From Leptodontidium sp. MPI-SDFR-AT-0119 (Eukaryota; Ascomycota; Leotiomycetes; Helotiales; Leptodontidiaceae), in contig JAHLEZ010000006.1 of assembly GCA_020726505.1 (NCBI GenBank), positions 806,001-870,000 of the forward strand: DNA of 64,000 bases. The letters are read 5' to 3'. Shown in pieces: positions 1 through 11,327 of this stretch. Position 1 is the stretch's first letter. Each line of letters opens with the position of its first letter. The notes below the pieces were generated by a model. That model was given only the letters and a program-made list of their open reading frames with translations. It was not told where the DNA came from and made no database searches. The position numbers and the translations under genes were made by a program.

Positions 1-1011
1 AACAACGATAGGTGGCCAAAGGCCGAGAAGTAATACGAGGAGAGATGACTGCCTTATATTTGATTTAAAAGTACAGGACTCTTTGTTGATTCTCATGATT
101 TCTGGGGCTTATCGGCACTTTATATCCGTTAAAATCAACGTTCTCTGCAATGTACTGTAGTGTTCGCTCCCCTCTTGCTTCTGCTAGTTTCTCAACGTGC
201 GTTTTATTTATGCTATTTTTTAGAAACAGATGCAAGCACATCATTTCTTCCCATGCCCGCAGTTGCTTATATTTGGCTAGACCAGTACTAAGCTGACTGT
301 TTGACCAATCAGACTTTGCATTTTGCTCCTAAACGAGCCTGGGTTGTGGACTGGTCAGGTCATTCCCTTTCGGGCCAGAATAAATACCAGGTAAGTAACC
401 AAATCTTGTACCTCCCTTGCTACAGAAGCTGACACTGCGGCCGCACTTTGAAGTGAAAAAGCGATACACGTAAACGCTTATTCATGTGCAGTAGAAGAAA
501 TAAATCAAGCAGAAGGATAAGAGAGAACGAAAATGCCTTGAGGAATAAGTGACAGAACGTGTTTAGGTGTATCAGAGAACTCCTTTTCTATAACGACGCA
601 GATAGCCCAAAAGACCCGAGCCCATGGAAGCTGAACCGAAATTCAAACCGTAGCAAGAGCAAAAAAGAATAGGCTGAAGGGTGAGGCGATTAAATGGACT
701 GGTTGAATAGCTGATGCCTAGGTATCATGAATCAATTTTCTCTTTCTTCAGTGCCGTAAGGGGTTAGTAAGCTTGCTGTTTTTGCTAAGCGCTAATTACC
801 CTTGGCTTACCTTCAACTCAGTCAATTCTCTTGAGCGCCTTGAGCACCCTGAGCAGCTTACCTGAGCATGGCTAATTGTTTTGAACAAGATTACCACATT
901 GCCACGTATGTTGACTTCTCGCTTCTGCACAACCTGAAGTCGATACTATTCTATTTTAATAAAAATTGAGATTTAGGAAAGTTCGTAAATAGTAAACAAT
1001 AACTTGTTAAA
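1..1011. other. intergenic, no gene seen
   Basis: No open frame with protein-like composition on either strand. Around 830-875 there are several short GAGC/CCTGAG-type words close to the 3' end of the HET gene. Similar GCTCAGG words, in the other orientation, occur in the promoter side of that gene near 3470-3540. Confidence 0.6.
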
Positions 1012-3312
1012 TTAGACCAGCTCGAAAATCTCAAGATTATCTTCCATATTCCCAATTGCTTCTCCAGCCATATATCCAGGCAAGTAGCACTCGCCAACAA
1101 ACTCCACTTGCCTACCAACCTTTACATCAAGAGTCGAGGCAACTTTATTACTTGGACGTGCTACATAAGGTACAGCTCCTCCATACAAAACAACAATCAA
1201 ATCTCCTTCTTGGGCTGTGCTTGGACATAAACCAGTCATGCTATTCGGCATAGAAAAGAAGCAGTGCGGGTGACATTCCACAGCTCCTCCTGTTTGAGAT
1301 GCGTATTCGTAATGCGCATGTAAATGATCTTGTATTAGGTTGGCTGAGGGCTCGCGGAGGTCTGATATCGTGCCAATACTACCCTGAGCACCAGATGCAA
1401 AAATGCCGCGATGGTTGATAGGATCGAAAAGTTTCTCGTAGACTTTGCGATATCCGGAAAGAGTCGCTTCAGTGTTGAAGTATGGGAAGGGGCCGATGCG
1501 TTCAATGCTCCCAATTAGGACTCCTTTTAGCAAAAGAGTAGAGGGATCTTTGTTTTGATACAATAATGCTGCATCCGGTTTAGTTTTACCGCTGGCGCTG
1601 TAGTCTGTCGAAGCTGACAAGCCCAAGGTTGCACGTCCCCAGGCACTTTTGCCGTCATGCCAGAGCGTCCAGCTAGGGCGGGTCGTACTTTGTAGTGGTG
1701 TTGGAAGAGGAGAGAGTCTTTGCCATGTCCGACCAACCGAACAATGTACCGCAGAAAGGATCCGCAAGGACTGTCGGGATGCAATCCACCAACGCGTAAA
1801 GTTGCGGAAGATAGTAGAGACATCCTTCTCGTAGTCCGGCCGTAACACAGAATCATTAGATGGCTGGGTAAGGTTAAGGAGGGCGAACAATTTATCGCGC
1901 GGGTCTGATGCATCCAGGTCCAAGCCAGCTACAACAATATCAAGGATATCTGCCACAGGGGTTTGAGGAGCATAGCCGAAATGACCTTGATTGCTTAACC
2001 TAGTGATCGTAAAAAGGTCTGAAAATAGCGCTGGCATGACCCTCGCGTTCAACGGGCCCGGCATCATCATAGAGCGGTTATTTGACACGTTAGCTTGCAA
2101 GATAGAGAACCAAGAAGTGGTCTGTTCGCCGCAAACAACAACAATTCTGGTAGCGTTGAAAACCTCTTGTAACACCCAAATTCGTCGAAACCATGGAAAA
2201 TTGAAAAGCGTAGAGGCACCCTTGCTACTCTGCGGAATCTCGCTGACGATTTCCTCTGTGGTTAGAGGTAAGCCGCTTGCTATACCTTGATCCCAGGTAG
2301 GCTCTTCATCGTTGAGGAGGTTCTCATATGAACGTCCAGGGAGTTGCAACCTTTCAAATAGTCCGCGTAACTCCTGATATTCATACCCGCTTACAAGTTC
2401 TGTAGGCTCGCCTAGCCAGACAATAACCCTTGAAGCCTGAGCATAGACACAGTTCATCATCTGCACTTGCCAAGCACGTTCTATGGGGTCCTCCTGATTG
2501 ATACAAATGGCGTCTACCCAGAGGGTTCTTATCTTGTCATACCGGTGCCGCAATCGCTTCAAAGCAGCGTATAGATTTGACGTGACTCTGAAAAGCTGTT
2601 CTGATAGCTCAATAGCCTCTGAGTTGTTCGGATTCCCCCAGCAGTAGGAAAGCGCTTCATATCTAGCGTGATCGTCGGAGCATAGGTCTGTGAGGTCTAA
2701 CTCACAGCATACCGGACTGTCTGCTGGCCCAGGTAGCAGCTTGAGGATCCGAATTTGTTTCCGTGATTCCTCTAGTGGCCTATAGAGTGTCTGAGCAACG
2801 GTCGCCGGGGAAATTTGTAGCGGTGAAGCAGTAGGCACATCTACTGCTTTAACCTCGCCCATAATCTCGATTTCGGCATGCAAGACGTAATTTCGCCAGG
2901 CCTGGTAATGAGCTTTAGGGAGAATTCGGATCGTGTCATTAGCCTGGATATTGCAGATGGCGAGCGCGATGCTAGGTTCGGTTCTCTGATCTGGCCAATT
3001 GCTAACATGGGTAAAAGGTTCGCTTCGAGCATGCCTATTGCTCTGGAAGCGCCAGCGCGTGCGGTCATGTCCTTCGGGAGTTACAAGAGCAGCATCAAAG
3101 AAACTGTAGCATTCTTCGTAACTTCCACCATACTGGCTCTCCTCATGACTAAAACCTTGATCATGGGAGGTTATTCTGAAGGTGATGTGTTTTACATTTG
3201 AAAAGTTGGAGGGGACGGTCAGCTGGATGTAGGCATGGTCCGGACATCCAGAGCAAACGGTGACAGGCGTCGACCTCGTCGCAGTGACTGTGAGCAGTTG
3301 ATTGTCAGCCAT
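1012..3312 (-). CDS. HET-domain (heterokaryon incompatibility) protein, 766 aa
   Basis: Single-exon gene. The HET domain lies at about residues 217-420 and shows the three family blocks: YEALSYCWG (218-226), LWVDAICINQEDP (264-276) followed by a VIVWLGE strand, and the FPWFRRIWVLQE block. HET domains act in non-self recognition and programmed cell death after hyphal fusion; they are TIR-like in fold. Residues about 1-155 form a separate Cys- and aromatic-rich, probably beta-sandwich region (TFRITSHDQGF, YGGSYEECYSFFDA, YQAWRNYV). From memory, similar modules occur at the N-terminus of other fungal HET or ankyrin proteins. The C-terminal third is a variable HET-protein tail. No signal peptide or membrane segment is seen. 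The start fits because nothing in frame upstream adds recognisable domain. Its own role in incompatibility is inferred from the family only. Confidence 0.9.
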   Translation of the reverse strand: MADNQLLTVTATRSTPVTVCSGCPDHAYIQLTVPSNFSNVKHITFRITSHDQGFSHEESQYGGSYEECYSFFDAALVTPEGHDRTRWRFQSNRHARSEPFTHVSNWPDQRTEPSIALAICNIQANDTIRILPKAHYQAWRNYVLHAEIEIMGEVKAVDVPTASPLQISPATVAQTLYRPLEESRKQIRILKLLPGPADSPVCCELDLTDLCSDDHARYEALSYCWGNPNNSEAIELSEQLFRVTSNLYAALKRLRHRYDKIRTLWVDAICINQEDPIERAWQVQMMNCVYAQASRVIVWLGEPTELVSGYEYQELRGLFERLQLPGRSYENLLNDEEPTWDQGIASGLPLTTEEIVSEIPQSSKGASTLFNFPWFRRIWVLQEVFNATRIVVVCGEQTTSWFSILQANVSNNRSMMMPGPLNARVMPALFSDLFTITRLSNQGHFGYAPQTPVADILDIVVAGLDLDASDPRDKLFALLNLTQPSNDSVLRPDYEKDVSTIFRNFTRWWIASRQSLRILSAVHCSVGRTWQRLSPLPTPLQSTTRPSWTLWHDGKSAWGRATLGLSASTDYSASGKTKPDAALLYQNKDPSTLLLKGVLIGSIERIGPFPYFNTEATLSGYRKVYEKLFDPINHRGIFASGAQGSIGTISDLREPSANLIQDHLHAHYEYASQTGGAVECHPHCFFSMPNSMTGLCPSTAQEGDLIVVLYGGAVPYVARPSNKVASTLDVKVGRQVEFVGECYLPGYMAGEAIGNMEDNLEIFELV

Positions 3313-3988
3313 TGAAATCCGGCCAGGCGAGTCGGTTCAGCAGAAGGAACTGGTTCGTGCCCTGTTCTGACTATCCACGTTTGTGTGGTTGAAAATATAC
3401 ACTGGCAAGGAAGTCAGAATATTCACAGGATTTGTGATTTGTCTTAAATGGCGGTGAAGCTGCGAGCCACGTGGCTCAGGCTCAACTCAGGCTCAACTCA
3501 GGCTCTGATCCAGCATGCTCGCCTCACCCTCAGCTCAGGTTAAAGCAGTAGTTGCACATGTCCGCTGACTAAAACGAAAACGTGATAGGGAAAATTAATC
3601 CTGAGTCTAGGGGTATCCACGCCTGGAGCGTCCAAGTAGCATTCAGAGCACTATAATTTCGGCTTCGTCAACAGACATGAGTAAGGTTCCAGACTTTTTA
3701 GAAGTGTCTGTGAATTTTCTGCATTACATCTTATTAATACATCTTCAACCCGCCAAAAATCAATCTCGTTGTGGAAGGATTGACCTCGCTTCCGACTTGG
3801 CGGCGCAATCGTGTGGGAGGACACCTTGTACAGGATCGGTTGGGCGCTTACCTCTCTGCCATGGAGCTTCAACATCCTTCATTGCATTCATCAAAAACAA
3901 ATAAAATGCCGGAAAGGAGAGAAGCGGCGAGTGTTATTATGCTCACAGGCGCAGTCGTCCCCTCCCTGTCATCGCTCTCAGGCAATAG
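3313..3988. other. intergenic between HET gene and Hsp70 relic
   Basis: Presumed promoter of the HET gene. It holds an 11-bp tandem repeat (unit GGCTCAACTCA, about 2.5 copies at 3479-3505) within a larger GCTCAGG-rich patch (about 3470-3540). No convincing gene. Confidence 0.5.
3479..3505. repeat. 11-bp tandem repeat (GGCTCAACTCA) x2.5
   Basis: Two exact copies at 3479-3489 and 3490-3500 followed by a partial third. It lies about 170 bp upstream of the HET start codon. Confidence 0.85.
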
Positions 3989-5671
3989 GTGACGTCTCTC
4001 TTCAGTGGAACGGAATTTGATAATCAATATGCTCCTCGCATTGACTATGGAAAGGGTAAATACCCCCCACCCCCCAAGGAAGGAAAAAAAACATCACATA
4101 GAAATTTAACTGATCTTGGAAGAGATTATTCTCGCGTTGGCTTCTTCACGCATAATGAGTTTATGATCATCTCTGATGAGCAAGAGAGAACTGAGATTCC
4201 GAATTATGTCGCTTTCCCTGAACACACTGGTCCACCAGTTGTTGGGTTCGAGGCGAAATAGCAGGTGGAGAGGAACCTTGAGAATACTTTTTACGGTATC
4301 AGGTCTGTTCTCAATTCCATTTTGTGAACAAACTAGATGCTGAAGTTAATGAAACAATAGACGACTAATCGGGCGCAATTCTTCTGATCCAGAAGTCCAA
4401 AGGGCGATCAAGGATTTGCCATACACCCTTCTAGATGAGTATGAGCAGCCTGTGATCCGGGTCCGTATCAAGAATGACTTTACGGCGTATCTCCCAGAAG
4501 AGTTCACCGGCATGATCTTGGAGAAGTTGAAAGTGATGGCTGAAAGACACTTCAACACTACAATCTAATACGCCATCATCACTGTCCCATACGAATTTGA
4601 CGAGCAGCAACGGAATGCAACTAGTAATGCTGCAGCGTTGGCAAAATTGAACGTGCTGCGTCTGACGGACGAGCCAACTGCTATTGCTTTTGCATACGGT
4701 CTTGGAACGACGTACTGTGACGGAAAGGGGGAGAATGTAGATTGCAGATACATCGTCTACGAAGATGATAGAAGGGCGACGCATCTTACTCTTTTGAAGA
4801 GTGGAAAAGGGGGGTTCGGAATCCTAGGTACCGTGTCCGATGATAGAGAGCAAGAATCGACTAGCCTGTTCTGGGAATCACTGCTCGAGCAAGTTCCTCT
4901 CAACACACCAGAACAACCAACATCGGGATCTTCATCTAATCAAACCCTGCAACTCGTTAACCGGCTTCTTGTGTATCTCCAACAAGGAAAAGAAGGACGT
5001 TGATGGACTTATTGTCATCACAAGAGACCCAGCACTCACCTCCCACGTCGAAACCCTGCCAGAGACATATTTCCTAGGCAGGAAAACCGTCAAACCGTTT
5101 GAGGAGTTCACGCCAGACCAGGCCATCGTCTGCGGTGCTTCAATTCAAGGCTATAAAATAGACCCTGGAGACCAAGACAACATGCTGGACGTCGTCCTTC
5201 TGAGCCTTGGTGTCGAGACACGCAATCGTTCGTTTCTTCGTGTTATACACAGGGACACGCTTTCGCCGACTCGGAAGAGCGATGTAGTTTACATGAACGT
5301 GGGGGATCGAAGGAGTCTTGTCATTCCTATTTACGAAGGTGAACGCGAACTAGCGTCTAGGAATCATCGTTCGGGGGACATTACGATTGGTTTGGATGAG
5401 TTGAGCGAGGATGTGAAAGAGGAAGGGAAGGTGAAAATAGAGCTTTTCTTTCAGTTCTCCCCAGATGAGATCTTGACTGTGTGGGTAAGGGTAGGGGAAA
5501 AGGATTTCCAAGGTTTCGTTGGCCCTGTGATGGGAAAGAGCTGGAAGTGGGGGGAAGTCGGGGGGAATTGTGAAGGAGGCTGATGAGGCGAGGGAGCAGG
5601 ATTTGAGGATTCTTATGGATGGGGGTACCGATACAGTGGCTGAGGTTGAGGCTGAGAAAAGTGGTGGTTGA
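3989..5671 (+). pseudogene. decayed Hsp70-family gene
   Basis: Hsp70 landmarks appear in order: DLGRDYSRVGFF (normally DLGTTYSxVGVF), IPNYVAF, LIGR..DPEVQ, an ITVP..FDEQQRNAT block, NVLRLTDEPTAIAFAYGL, KKDVDGLIVI, TPDQAIVCGASIQ, LLSLGVETR and YEGERELA. A 58-nt intron at 4303-4360 keeps the frame (..YGIR|RLIGR..). The reading is interrupted by TAG at 4259-4261 and TAA at 4566-4568, a frameshift between about 4960 and 5000, and another near 5560. About 100 residues of the nucleotide-binding domain (the part after the DLGGGTFD region) are missing, and DLGGGTFD itself is unrecognisable. The phosphate-binding TT of DLGTTYS is RD here. I read it as a pseudogene rather than sequencing error because several independent lesions agree. 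Start and end are approximate. Confidence 0.8.
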
Positions 5672-8209
5672 GAGATGTGCGGCAATGACTCTGAAATGGT
5701 TTGCCTCATTACTGTCTTCATGGTGTCAGATCGTGTCTAAGAAATGGCGGTTGCTTCGCTTAGCGAGGGATGAAAACCCGTTTCTCTACAACACTCTTGG
5801 AGGATTTACCTAAACTCTATTGAAAGTAGAGCCTGGAGAAGACCTCAGATCTTGGAGGGGCGGCGGGGACCAATTTATACGAAATCTAGGATGTCACTCA
5901 CATTTAGTAGGCCCCTAGGTAACATGAAGCTATCTAACATCAAGATTTATATATATGCCCCGAAAAGATATGGCTTAGGTATCAACAGAATCAAAACAAA
6001 CACAATTACAACTGAAACTATTTTCAAGGGCTTTTACACCAAAAAAAGGATAACTGAAAATGTGAGGGAGGGTTGGATGAAGGCCCCTCCACCCACCTCT
6101 TTCAGCCTGTTCCATTGCCCCTCACACGGCCCTGGCCCGCTCCTCAATCCTCCCGCATCTCCATCTCCACACCTCCAAGTCTCAGGTCCATGGTGGACTC
6201 GGAGGAGGAAGAAAGAAAGGTGAGGGGACGGGCTCTAGACCTTGTCCACGTCTGAAGCGGTTAGAAGGTTCAGCTCGTCGCCTAGATTGAGAGCCGACAT
6301 CTCTTTAATCTAGCATTGAAATGTTAGAAGAGCTTCCCGGTTGAAAAGGTCGTGAGGGTAACAATCGGTCTCGCGATCTGGTAACAAAATCGTGGTGTCC
6401 GCGGGGTCCAATATCGTAACTCATGGTTAAGACATGGGCCTGCATCAGCGCGCCAAAATGTGGAAGGCTTCGCTAGCGAACCGCCCATACCCCGACGAAC
6501 TGCAACAAGCTCTTGAGGATCCATCCAAAAAAAGCAAACACCAGATAAAGTCAAAAGGCAAAAGAGGCAAACCTACTCCACAACTCCACTCAACTCCACT
6601 CCCTTGCACTCCACTCCACAACATCCTACTCCACAACAGAACCCATAACAAACCCCAGGAACCCGTCTTAGTCTTAGACTATCTCTAAATCCCATCCCCC
6701 ATCCCCACCCCACTCACACTCATCCAAGAAGTAGCTTAATACAACGTCTAGCTAAAAAGCCCACAGTAGGTAGGTACTGTCCTGTCACTTCTAGAAGCTC
6801 AAGCGATGCTTCATCTTCGATTGTGAGACGAGTCGCTATTACAGTACGGCACAATACAATAAGCTTCCGAGAATTCATCATGTGGGTTCGAGAGGAGAGG
6901 AAAAAGTAAATTGAACTAACCAACTATCGCTGAAGATACCCATTCTAATATGATAGAAAGAACCCCCTTATTAAGATATCAATTACCTCTCTCTGGTTTT
7001 ACAGTTCAAATGCTTTTGAAATCTCTACACTAATACGAGTGACCTCCCCTTGACGTGCCCTGCCCTGCCCTACCTCGACCTCGGCCCGCCCAAACAAACG
7101 AAGACGAAAGACGCGAGAGAGCTGCGAATGGGAGAGGTGCGCTTATACACATCCCATCCTATCGCCTCGCATCGTATCACATCTCATTTCATCACATCAC
7201 ATCACATCACCGTACCTATCATTTGCATGGCTGCTTTTTACTCTTTCCGGGGAGGTGGGGTCCGGGGAGGGGGGTATGAAATTACGTGGCTTACTTGCAA
7301 GGGCATTCGTAATAAATTCACAGCAGGCGGGCACGGATTCCTTGAGATGGAGGGGGGAGGGGGCGGAGCGGATAACTGCAGCCGAATGTTCGATTTTATT
7401 ATTGTTTTTGTTCTTACAGTAATGGCATACAGCTCGTTTCGCTGCGCTGCGCTACGTTGCTTATGTTTGAGGTATGTTGTCAGATTTTAGTTGCGGGAGG
7501 GGAGGGTTGTTTTTTGGATTAGTTGATGAGATGATGATTTGATGTGGTGTGGTGTGGTATGATTGCGGCGAAAATGAAGTGCAGGCGAAAGGATATGAAG
7601 GGAGTACTTGTTTTAGGAAGGTAGTCATAGGCGGTTGGTCGGTAATTCTTATCCATAGGCATTGGGGTCTCGAAGTATTAGGAAGAAACGATGTTTGCGA
7701 GGCATAGAAAGGGAAGATAGCTTTCACTTTTTGAAAATTATATCATTTGCACAGAATATAATTATAATACGCGAACTTTCTATTTTGTTAGATGTGATGT
7801 AGCTTTTGATTGTCTTTTGGCATGGGTAACTTCTGAACGAGGACTTGAGGCCAGAGCGAGAAGAAAATCCTTGAAATAATACTTACTAGTTTTCAGATTT
7901 TCTTGTTCCGATGACTATTATCCTCCCTTTAAATCCTGGTCTGCCTTTGGATGCTGTAATCCGCCGCTTTCGTACATAGACCGCAAAGACCACACCATAT
8001 CCTTCATGACTCCTCGGATGTGATGATTGTAATCAGATGAACGGTAGAAAAGAAGACCGAGCCGAGTCGAGTCCTATCCTATCAAGCCGAGTCCTGTTTG
8101 CCTTCAGCTCTTCTTCCATCTCGCCTTCCCGCTCCCATCCCGTCCCATCCCATCCCCTCCGCTTCAAGTAATCAGAAGTGAGTAATCACATCTTCCCTCT
8201 TTCCTCACA
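5672..8209. other. intergenic, no gene seen
   Basis: Only short overlapping frames of biased composition, for example the repeated CACAT and ATCACAT words around 7170-7210. There are GC-rich and purine-rich stretches (7240-7370) but no recognisable product. Confidence 0.5.
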
Positions 8210-8854
8210 TCACAACAAGAAAGCAATCCCAGCCGCCACAGCACCAACAATGCCATTAACCGCATTCACAGCACCGGCATTAGTATTCGTCGCACCAGCT
8301 GCAGTTCCCGTTGAAGTTCCTGCCCCTGTTCTAGAGCTAGAGCCGGATGATGAAGATGAGGATGAAGATGAGCCGGAGCCGGAAGAGGTAGTTTGAGATG
8401 CCGCACTTCCGCTTCCGGATGTTGTGCTGGTGACAATGATGGTACTTCCACCAGAGCCAGATAGAGATGCAGAAGACACAGTCGAAGTCGACGGGCTCAT
8501 AGTCCCAGTCAAAGTAATCACATCTCCAGCTGCACTCGACGAACCCGTGACCACCACAGACTCAGCAGAACTCGTTGACGAAGCCCCTGTAGCTGAAGCT
8601 GCAGCTCCAAATCCAGGTAAGAAACTAGGAGAGTATGTCGCTGTCCCGGCGTATTGCGGACAGCCTGGGACGGTTGTCTTGGGAGGAGCGCGTCCGCCAC
8701 CACAGTCGAGAAAGTCGCAGAGCTCGCCGGTCCCGGGGACGTACCAGATCAGTGAAGGACCTGCGGTGGAGGATGTGCAGCCTGAGAGGTCGGTTCGGGC
8801 GGTTGTGAGGGTTAAGAGGGTAGAGATTAGGAGGGAGGTGATGATGGAAGGCAT
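8210..8854 (-). CDS. Ser/Thr-rich GPI-anchored secreted protein, 214 aa
   Basis: Residues 1-19 are a classical signal peptide ending LTLTTA. A compact Cys-containing module follows (C26, C46, C51, C65) with the run CDFLDCGGGRAPPKT and a VPGCPQYAGTATYSPS block. From memory this pattern recurs in fungal proteins often mislabelled as siderophore biosynthesis proteins. Residues about 85-190 are a Ser/Gly/Thr-rich stalk (including a nine-Ser run) that would be heavily O-glycosylated. The C-terminus is small residues plus a hydrophobic tail (VGAVAAGIAFLL), typical of a GPI-attachment signal. Predicted location is plasma membrane or cell wall. No enzyme motif is visible, so no catalytic role is assigned. 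It is an intronless open frame. Confidence 0.82.
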   Translation of the reverse strand: MPSIITSLLISTLLTLTTARTDLSGCTSSTAGPSLIWYVPGTGELCDFLDCGGGRAPPKTTVPGCPQYAGTATYSPSFLPGFGAAASATGASSTSSAESVVVTGSSSAAGDVITLTGTMSPSTSTVSSASLSGSGGSTIIVTSTTSGSGSAASQTTSSGSGSSSSSSSSSGSSSRTGAGTSTGTAAGATNTNAGAVNAVNGIVGAVAAGIAFLL

Positions 8855-11301
8855 TTTTATTTTATTAAGGGTTGAGAGTGGCGGTAGGTTTGAGGTTTGA
8901 GATGGAGAGGAGCGGAGGGATTGAGTGTTGATGAAAATGAGAACAAGAACGAGAGAAGCTTGAACGAATGTGTAAGTGAATATTTCTGAGTTAAGAGAAA
9001 ATGAAAGATGAAAATAAATGCGATGAAAGGCACAAACGAAACCAGACCCTTCTCCCTTCAGAAGATCTTGGTGGCAACAAATTGCAGGCTAGAGCCAAAA
9101 TAAGGGGCTCAGACGACAAAGACCGATTTAGATACGAGAAATTTCAATCACCACGTGTCTTGGCGTAAAGTCGAGACTATTCAACGGAATATCTGATGAT
9201 CTCGAACTCGAGATCATGAAATGCTGCTGTATGTAGTCTCAGTATGGTTGAAGATATACTTCCAGATGAAGTCATCGTCCTTGGTGGGGTGTCTGGAAAG
9301 TATAAACATTCGATGCCAAGGCCTTCTTTCCTTCCCTCACCTCCCACTACTCCATCTCGGCTGCGAGAGTCCGAGGTAGAAGAAGTGCAGAAGTTAACGT
9401 TCGTTGACCGAAGAAATTCTAGAAATTCCAGAAGAAAAATTTAACTTAGACTCTTAACCCTAATTTTCTCATCATTATCAGGTACCACAAATCAAAGAGA
9501 GAAAGGGACTTCGGATGATACTCCGTATGTATTGTACAAAAGATCCAGTTTATCAACCCAGCTGTCCCGCCTTCCTCACCGCCCGCGGTTGGGTGGGTAC
9601 TCTACTGTGCTGGCCGCCTTTACGAAACCAATTCGGTCCACTTTTGCGGCAACTGGGATTGCTCTGCCCTGTATGTATGCCTTGTCCGTTCCGCCCAAAT
9701 CAGCATGACTCGAGCGGGAAGTGGGCATAAGAGTAGTGAGTGCTCTGTGCAGATAAAATATACATGAACAATTTTACAAAGCAGCACCGTTCGGGGTTCG
9801 TGTCATGCTGGTACGAGTATTACAAAGGTAAGTAGGTAAATTAAGGACATTAAATTTCGTCAATGACCTTTCGTGTCGGTAAATCACGGCAACCTTACCT
9901 TACCTTTCGCTTCCATCATATGGAAATCTCGTTTCGTCTCAAGAAGTGAAGAGAAGAGAGTTTCCCAAGGGCAAGGGTTAAAGTAAAAGAGCGGAAACCG
10001 CGCGCCATCCAGAAAAAAAAAAAAGGGAAGAAAAGAAACCAGAAGGGGTTTAAACTGCGCTACCCTTGCCGCCTGCAGACCAAGCCCGGCCAGAGCACGT
10101 TTTTACCCTGTCGGACAGGGGAGGGGCTGGGAAAGACAACAACCTTGTGGAATCTGTCGGAGAGGAGAGCAGAGGTACGGATGTAGATTTACCTGGTCTA
10201 CTTCGTATGCAGACAGGCCGGCACCTCTTTGGGGCGCGCGTTGGATGGTTGCACTAGCTTTAAATCGAAACATGGCGTTTCTTTTTGAGGTGTCACGAGT
10301 GACGAAAGAAAGAAATGAACCTTGGGAAGAGTGCTGTACCATGGGTTTTGGATATTATATGGGGGGCCGGTTTATTTTGGATTCTGGAGCTTTTCGTTAA
10401 AGTTAAGAAGGAGGAAGATGGATGGGTGCTTTTTAAGTATTATTTTTAAGTCCCGTAAGGAAACCAGACCAGATTCAAGGGAAAGGATAACAAGTGAGAT
10501 GGATATTCTAAACCTCATCCACAGTGCCTGTCGTCGTCTGATTTTGATATGCCGGGGGACCCTGAAGACTTGGCATGTCTGAAAGGTGGAACAGCAACAA
10601 CAAGAAGTCGGGATCAAGAACGGACCCATGGCAAGGTACAGATGGTCCGTTTGCCTGTCTCTTTTGGACTGATCGTACGGAGTATTATGCCGGCCGGCAG
10701 GTTACTTTTTGGATGGAACGAACGAACGGACGATCTGTCTGCTTGCTTGGATTATTATCGATCGATGATCTGCGGTGTCTTTCTTGGGCTGGTAGCGGTA
10801 GCCGAGGAGAGCGAGGGAGTGCGAGTGCGAACGAGTCAAGTAGTAAATGTGATTTTAAAAAATCTAGATTTGGATTTAAATCAAAAACGGACAGAGAGCG
10901 AGAGAGAGCGCTTGGCTGTGTGATTTCCATGTCTCGATTCTCCAGGTTTAGTTAATGGCTTTTCATTCATCTCTTTGGCTAATTTATGAGCTTTGTCAAG
11001 ATGCGGTATGAAGTCCGAGATTCTGAAGATGTGAGAGGACAGAGGTGTTTTGTCGCGCTGGCTCTTTTAGACTGATTCGTTGTTCGTTGCGTGGCCCTCG
11101 GAGATGGGCTTGAGCCAACCTGGACGTACGTCACGGGTTAATGAAGAGAGATGCAGCAAGCGAGCGGTGGCGCGTGGCGGGCGAGGTGGCGGGCAATGAA
11201 CGGTGTGTGTGTTTGATATTCGAAATGGAAATGAAAAAATCGAATGAAGGATTGAATGAATCGTGACGGATGAAAATCGGTATTAAATGAATGTATGCGT
11301 A

Positions 11302-11327
11302 GTTGGTTGGTTGGTTGGTTGGTTGGT
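11302..11327. repeat. (TTGG)n microsatellite, ~6 copies
   Basis: A perfect GTTG/TTGG tetranucleotide run of 26 nt in the gene-poor region. Confidence 0.9.
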
